From the NCBI GenBank assembly GCA_041656295.1, contig JBBADV010000018.1, positions 1 through 51,330 of the forward strand: a DNA stretch of 51,330 nucleotides, written 5' to 3'. Below the pieces are notes generated by a model. That model saw only the letters and a list, made by a program, of their open reading frames with translations. It ran no database searches and had not been told where the DNA came from. The DNA comes from Kiritimatiellales bacterium. Its GTDB lineage: Bacteria; Verrucomicrobiota; Kiritimatiellia; Kiritimatiellales; Tichowtungiaceae. Positions 49,894 to 51,330 of this stretch are shown in pieces (the stretch's first letter is position 1; every line of letters begins with the position of its first letter). A program made the translations under genes and the position numbers.

Positions 49894-50826
49894 TTATTTC
49901 AACTGCTCTTTTTCCAGTGTTATAAGTTCGTTATAAAGTTTTTCCGTTTCCGGCATCGCAACGCCGGCGGCGCCGGCCATGCGCACCGGCGCGCCGTAGA
50001 TGCTTTCAATTTCCATCGGGCGGCCGTGATCGTAATCCACGCGCATGCTCGGCGCGTATGCCGTCATCGATTCAGTATACGCCATCATCTGATCTAAAAA
50101 CTCCGGCGCAACCGGACGTGCAACCGCCGCCGATCCGGCGGCGACCTCTTCCATTAATTTCAGGCACAGTGCGCGCAGCTCCGGATTGCCGGCGAGCTCA
50201 TCCGTCAGCGCATTTTTCACAACGGACGTTCCGTTAAACGGGATGTTCCAGCACAGTTTTTTCCACCGCACCAGCGGCAGGTCTTCTGCCAGCACAACAT
50301 TCACGCCGGCGTTTTTCATCACGCCGCCGAGCCGCTGGAGGCGCGGTGTAATTCCGGCAGGTGCGCCGTCAGTGCGATACTCGCCAAGCGTAATCTGTCC
50401 GGCGTCCGTGTGCCTGATTAATCCCGGAGCCATTTTAGTGGAACCGATAAAACAGGACCCGCCGGCGGTGCGTTCCGCACCGACAATTGACGCAACGGCT
50501 TCTTCGTTCCCCAGTCCGTTCTGTAATGAAATTGCGATGCCGTTATCTTTCACCGTATGCGGCAGAATGCCGGGCAGGAGTGAGTTTTGTGTCGTTTTCA
50601 GTGCGATCAGAGTAACATCACACGCCGGCATTTTTTTGGGATCATTATAGGCGTTCACCTGCGGCAGGTTAAAATCACCATGCGCCGATTCAATCGTCAG
50701 CCCGTTCTTCTTCACAAATTCATAATCACTGTGCAAAAGAAAATGAACCTCCAGCCCGCCGCGCTGCAGCAGTCCGCCGAAAAACCCGCCGATTCCGCCG
50801 GTTCCGATAATCGCAAAACTTTTCAT
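49894..50826 (-). CDS. Ketopantoate reductase family (PanE/ApbA-type) protein
   Basis: A 310-residue NAD(P)H-dependent reductase. Rossmann motif 'FAIIGTGGIGGFFGGLLQRG', 'VTLIALKTTQNS', 'ISLQNGLGNEEAV', catalytic Lys region 'VRWKKLCWNIPFNGTSV', and a C-terminal 'SMRVDYDHGRPMEIESIYG' with the substrate Ser/Asp/Glu. It may be genuine PanE in pantothenate synthesis or one of the many paralogues; no pan genes are near. Confidence 0.82.
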   Translation of the reverse strand: MKSFAIIGTGGIGGFFGGLLQRGGLEVHFLLHSDYEFVKKNGLTIESAHGDFNLPQVNAYNDPKKMPACDVTLIALKTTQNSLLPGILPHTVKDNGIAISLQNGLGNEEAVASIVGAERTAGGSCFIGSTKMAPGLIRHTDAGQITLGEYRTDGAPAGITPRLQRLGGVMKNAGVNVVLAEDLPLVRWKKLCWNIPFNGTSVVKNALTDELAGNPELRALCLKLMEEVAAGSAAVARPVAPEFLDQMMAYTESMTAYAPSMRVDYDHGRPMEIESIYGAPVRMAGAAGVAMPETEKLYNELITLEKEQLK

Positions 50827-51130
50827 GGTGAATAATGCGTAACGGGTAATACCTAAAAATGGAAGCTAATAGTTAAAACGCTGCGCCGGACAACCGTGAA
50901 ATGCAGGCGGTATTTATAAATTTTAATTAACCGCCAGGCCGCCAAGGTTTTTTGGAAAGGTAGGACACTTCGACGAGCGTCCGTTTTCTTCCCGCGGATA
51001 ACACGGATATAAACGGATGAGAATGTTTAACAGAAGGGAACGCTTGTTTAAAAATATCTAACAGGAAGGTCGCAAAGACCGCCAAGATTTTTAATCACAG
51101 GGGAAAGAATCAGAATATTGACTGCCCACT
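50827..51130. repeat. Gene-free repeat region before the IS630-type element
   Basis: Holds 'gcgtaacgggtaat' (50836), 'ttaaccgccaggccgccaag' (50927), a partial hairpin-element-like 'ggtaggacacttcgacgagc' (50960), 'cgcggataacacggatataa' (50995) and 'cgcaaagaccgccaag' (51071). No coding frame I would support. Confidence 0.55.
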
Positions 51131-51180
51131 AGAGCATTTAACGATTGGAACACCGCTGATATTGTTTTAGTGTTCTGTTC

Positions 51181-51330
51181 ATGGGAATCGCAACAGAACA
51201 GAGACGTAAACGCGCCATTACGGCGTACCTGAAGCATCAGGGCACTCAGGCACAAATTGCAGCATTGTACGGAGTAAACATCCGCACATTTCAGGACTGG
51301 CTTGAACGGTACAGAAAAACCGGCCGTACA
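51181..51330 (+). CDS. IS630-type transposase, N-terminal part (runs off the window)
   Basis: Fifty codons from ATG 51181, open to the last base. 'AYLKHQGTQAQIAALYGVNI' followed by 'RTFQDWLERYRKTGRT' is a helix-turn-helix of the kind that opens IS630/Tc1-type transposases. Upstream AT-rich DNA from about 51131 ('ctagagcatttaacgattgg') is probably the left end of the element. The catalytic DDE domain is outside the window, so family assignment is provisional. Confidence 0.6.
   Translation, partial: MGIATEQRRKRAITAYLKHQGTQAQIAALYGVNIRTFQDWLERYRKTGRT

Overview
The window reads as ordinary chromosome of a Gram-negative, moderately GC-rich bacterium. It carries outer-membrane biogenesis genes (lnt, an LpxC-like gene, a heptosyltransferase, an LpxL-type acyltransferase, a WaaP-type kinase, LpoB and several lipoproteins). 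A lysine/alanine-rich histone H1-like protein, an RpoD with a similar basic tail and very abundant short dispersed intergenic repeats suggest the PVC superphylum, most likely a Kiritimatiellota/Lentisphaerota-type lineage. This placement is inference from content, not from a marker phylogeny.

Layout. 1-510 holds stem-loops and a decayed DMT-type transporter fragment; 511-1458 is a PD-(D/E)XK/DUF5655-type protein. 1602-8255 is a plus-strand housekeeping run: yicC, gmk, H1-like protein, nrdR, an unknown gene, lnt, prfB, trpC. 8297-15607 is mainly minus strand: a family 2 glycosyltransferase, then a tightly overlapping LPS cluster (LpxC-like, MntA/HepT toxin-antitoxin pair, WaaC-type, LpxL-type, WaaP-type). 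A plus-strand tryptophanase/tyrosine phenol-lyase gene broken by one frameshift lies between them. 15874-20149 carries a CPBP protease, murJ, a secreted esterase-like lipoprotein and nfo. 20311-21152 is an intact IS5-family (IS427-group) element beside a low-GC orphan gene. 21644-26658 is a repeat-rich stretch with the lipoprotein trio LpoB/COG3014/LPP20. 26659-30294 has an ATP-cone nucleoside kinase, rpoD and tRNA-Pro(GGG). 30393-37924 has a DUF2490 barrel, mscL, an AsmA-like protein, plsY-gpsA, an IS481 relic, a radical SAM gene, rpmE and prfA. 38017-42637 has a hemolysin III-type protein and a LacI regulator divergent from uxaC-uxaE, a hexuronate module. 42730-50826 has thiL, an SDR, a RimK-like ATP-grasp/GNAT pair, glgA, a YbdG-like MscS channel and a PanE-family reductase. 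The window ends inside an IS630-type transposase.

Most striking is the repeat landscape. One family is a 54-66 bp two-armed hairpin with outer stem GGTAGG/CCTACC (28013, 36140, 48551). Stem differences between copies are compensatory. It supplies the stop codons of rpoD, glgA and the MscS gene, and one copy is a 22-codon in-frame insertion in the radical SAM gene. Another set is the short dispersed words ('cgcagataacacagat', 'atcctgttaatcctgtc', 'accacagag', 'ccgccaaggcgcc'). These appear to have been recruited as coding sequence, supplying signal-peptide or N-terminal residues of the COG3014 and LPP20 lipoproteins, Lnt and MurJ, and the C-terminus of PlsY. A 449-bp non-coding block at 22004-22452 is packed with these words and bounded by a perfect 15-bp inverted repeat.
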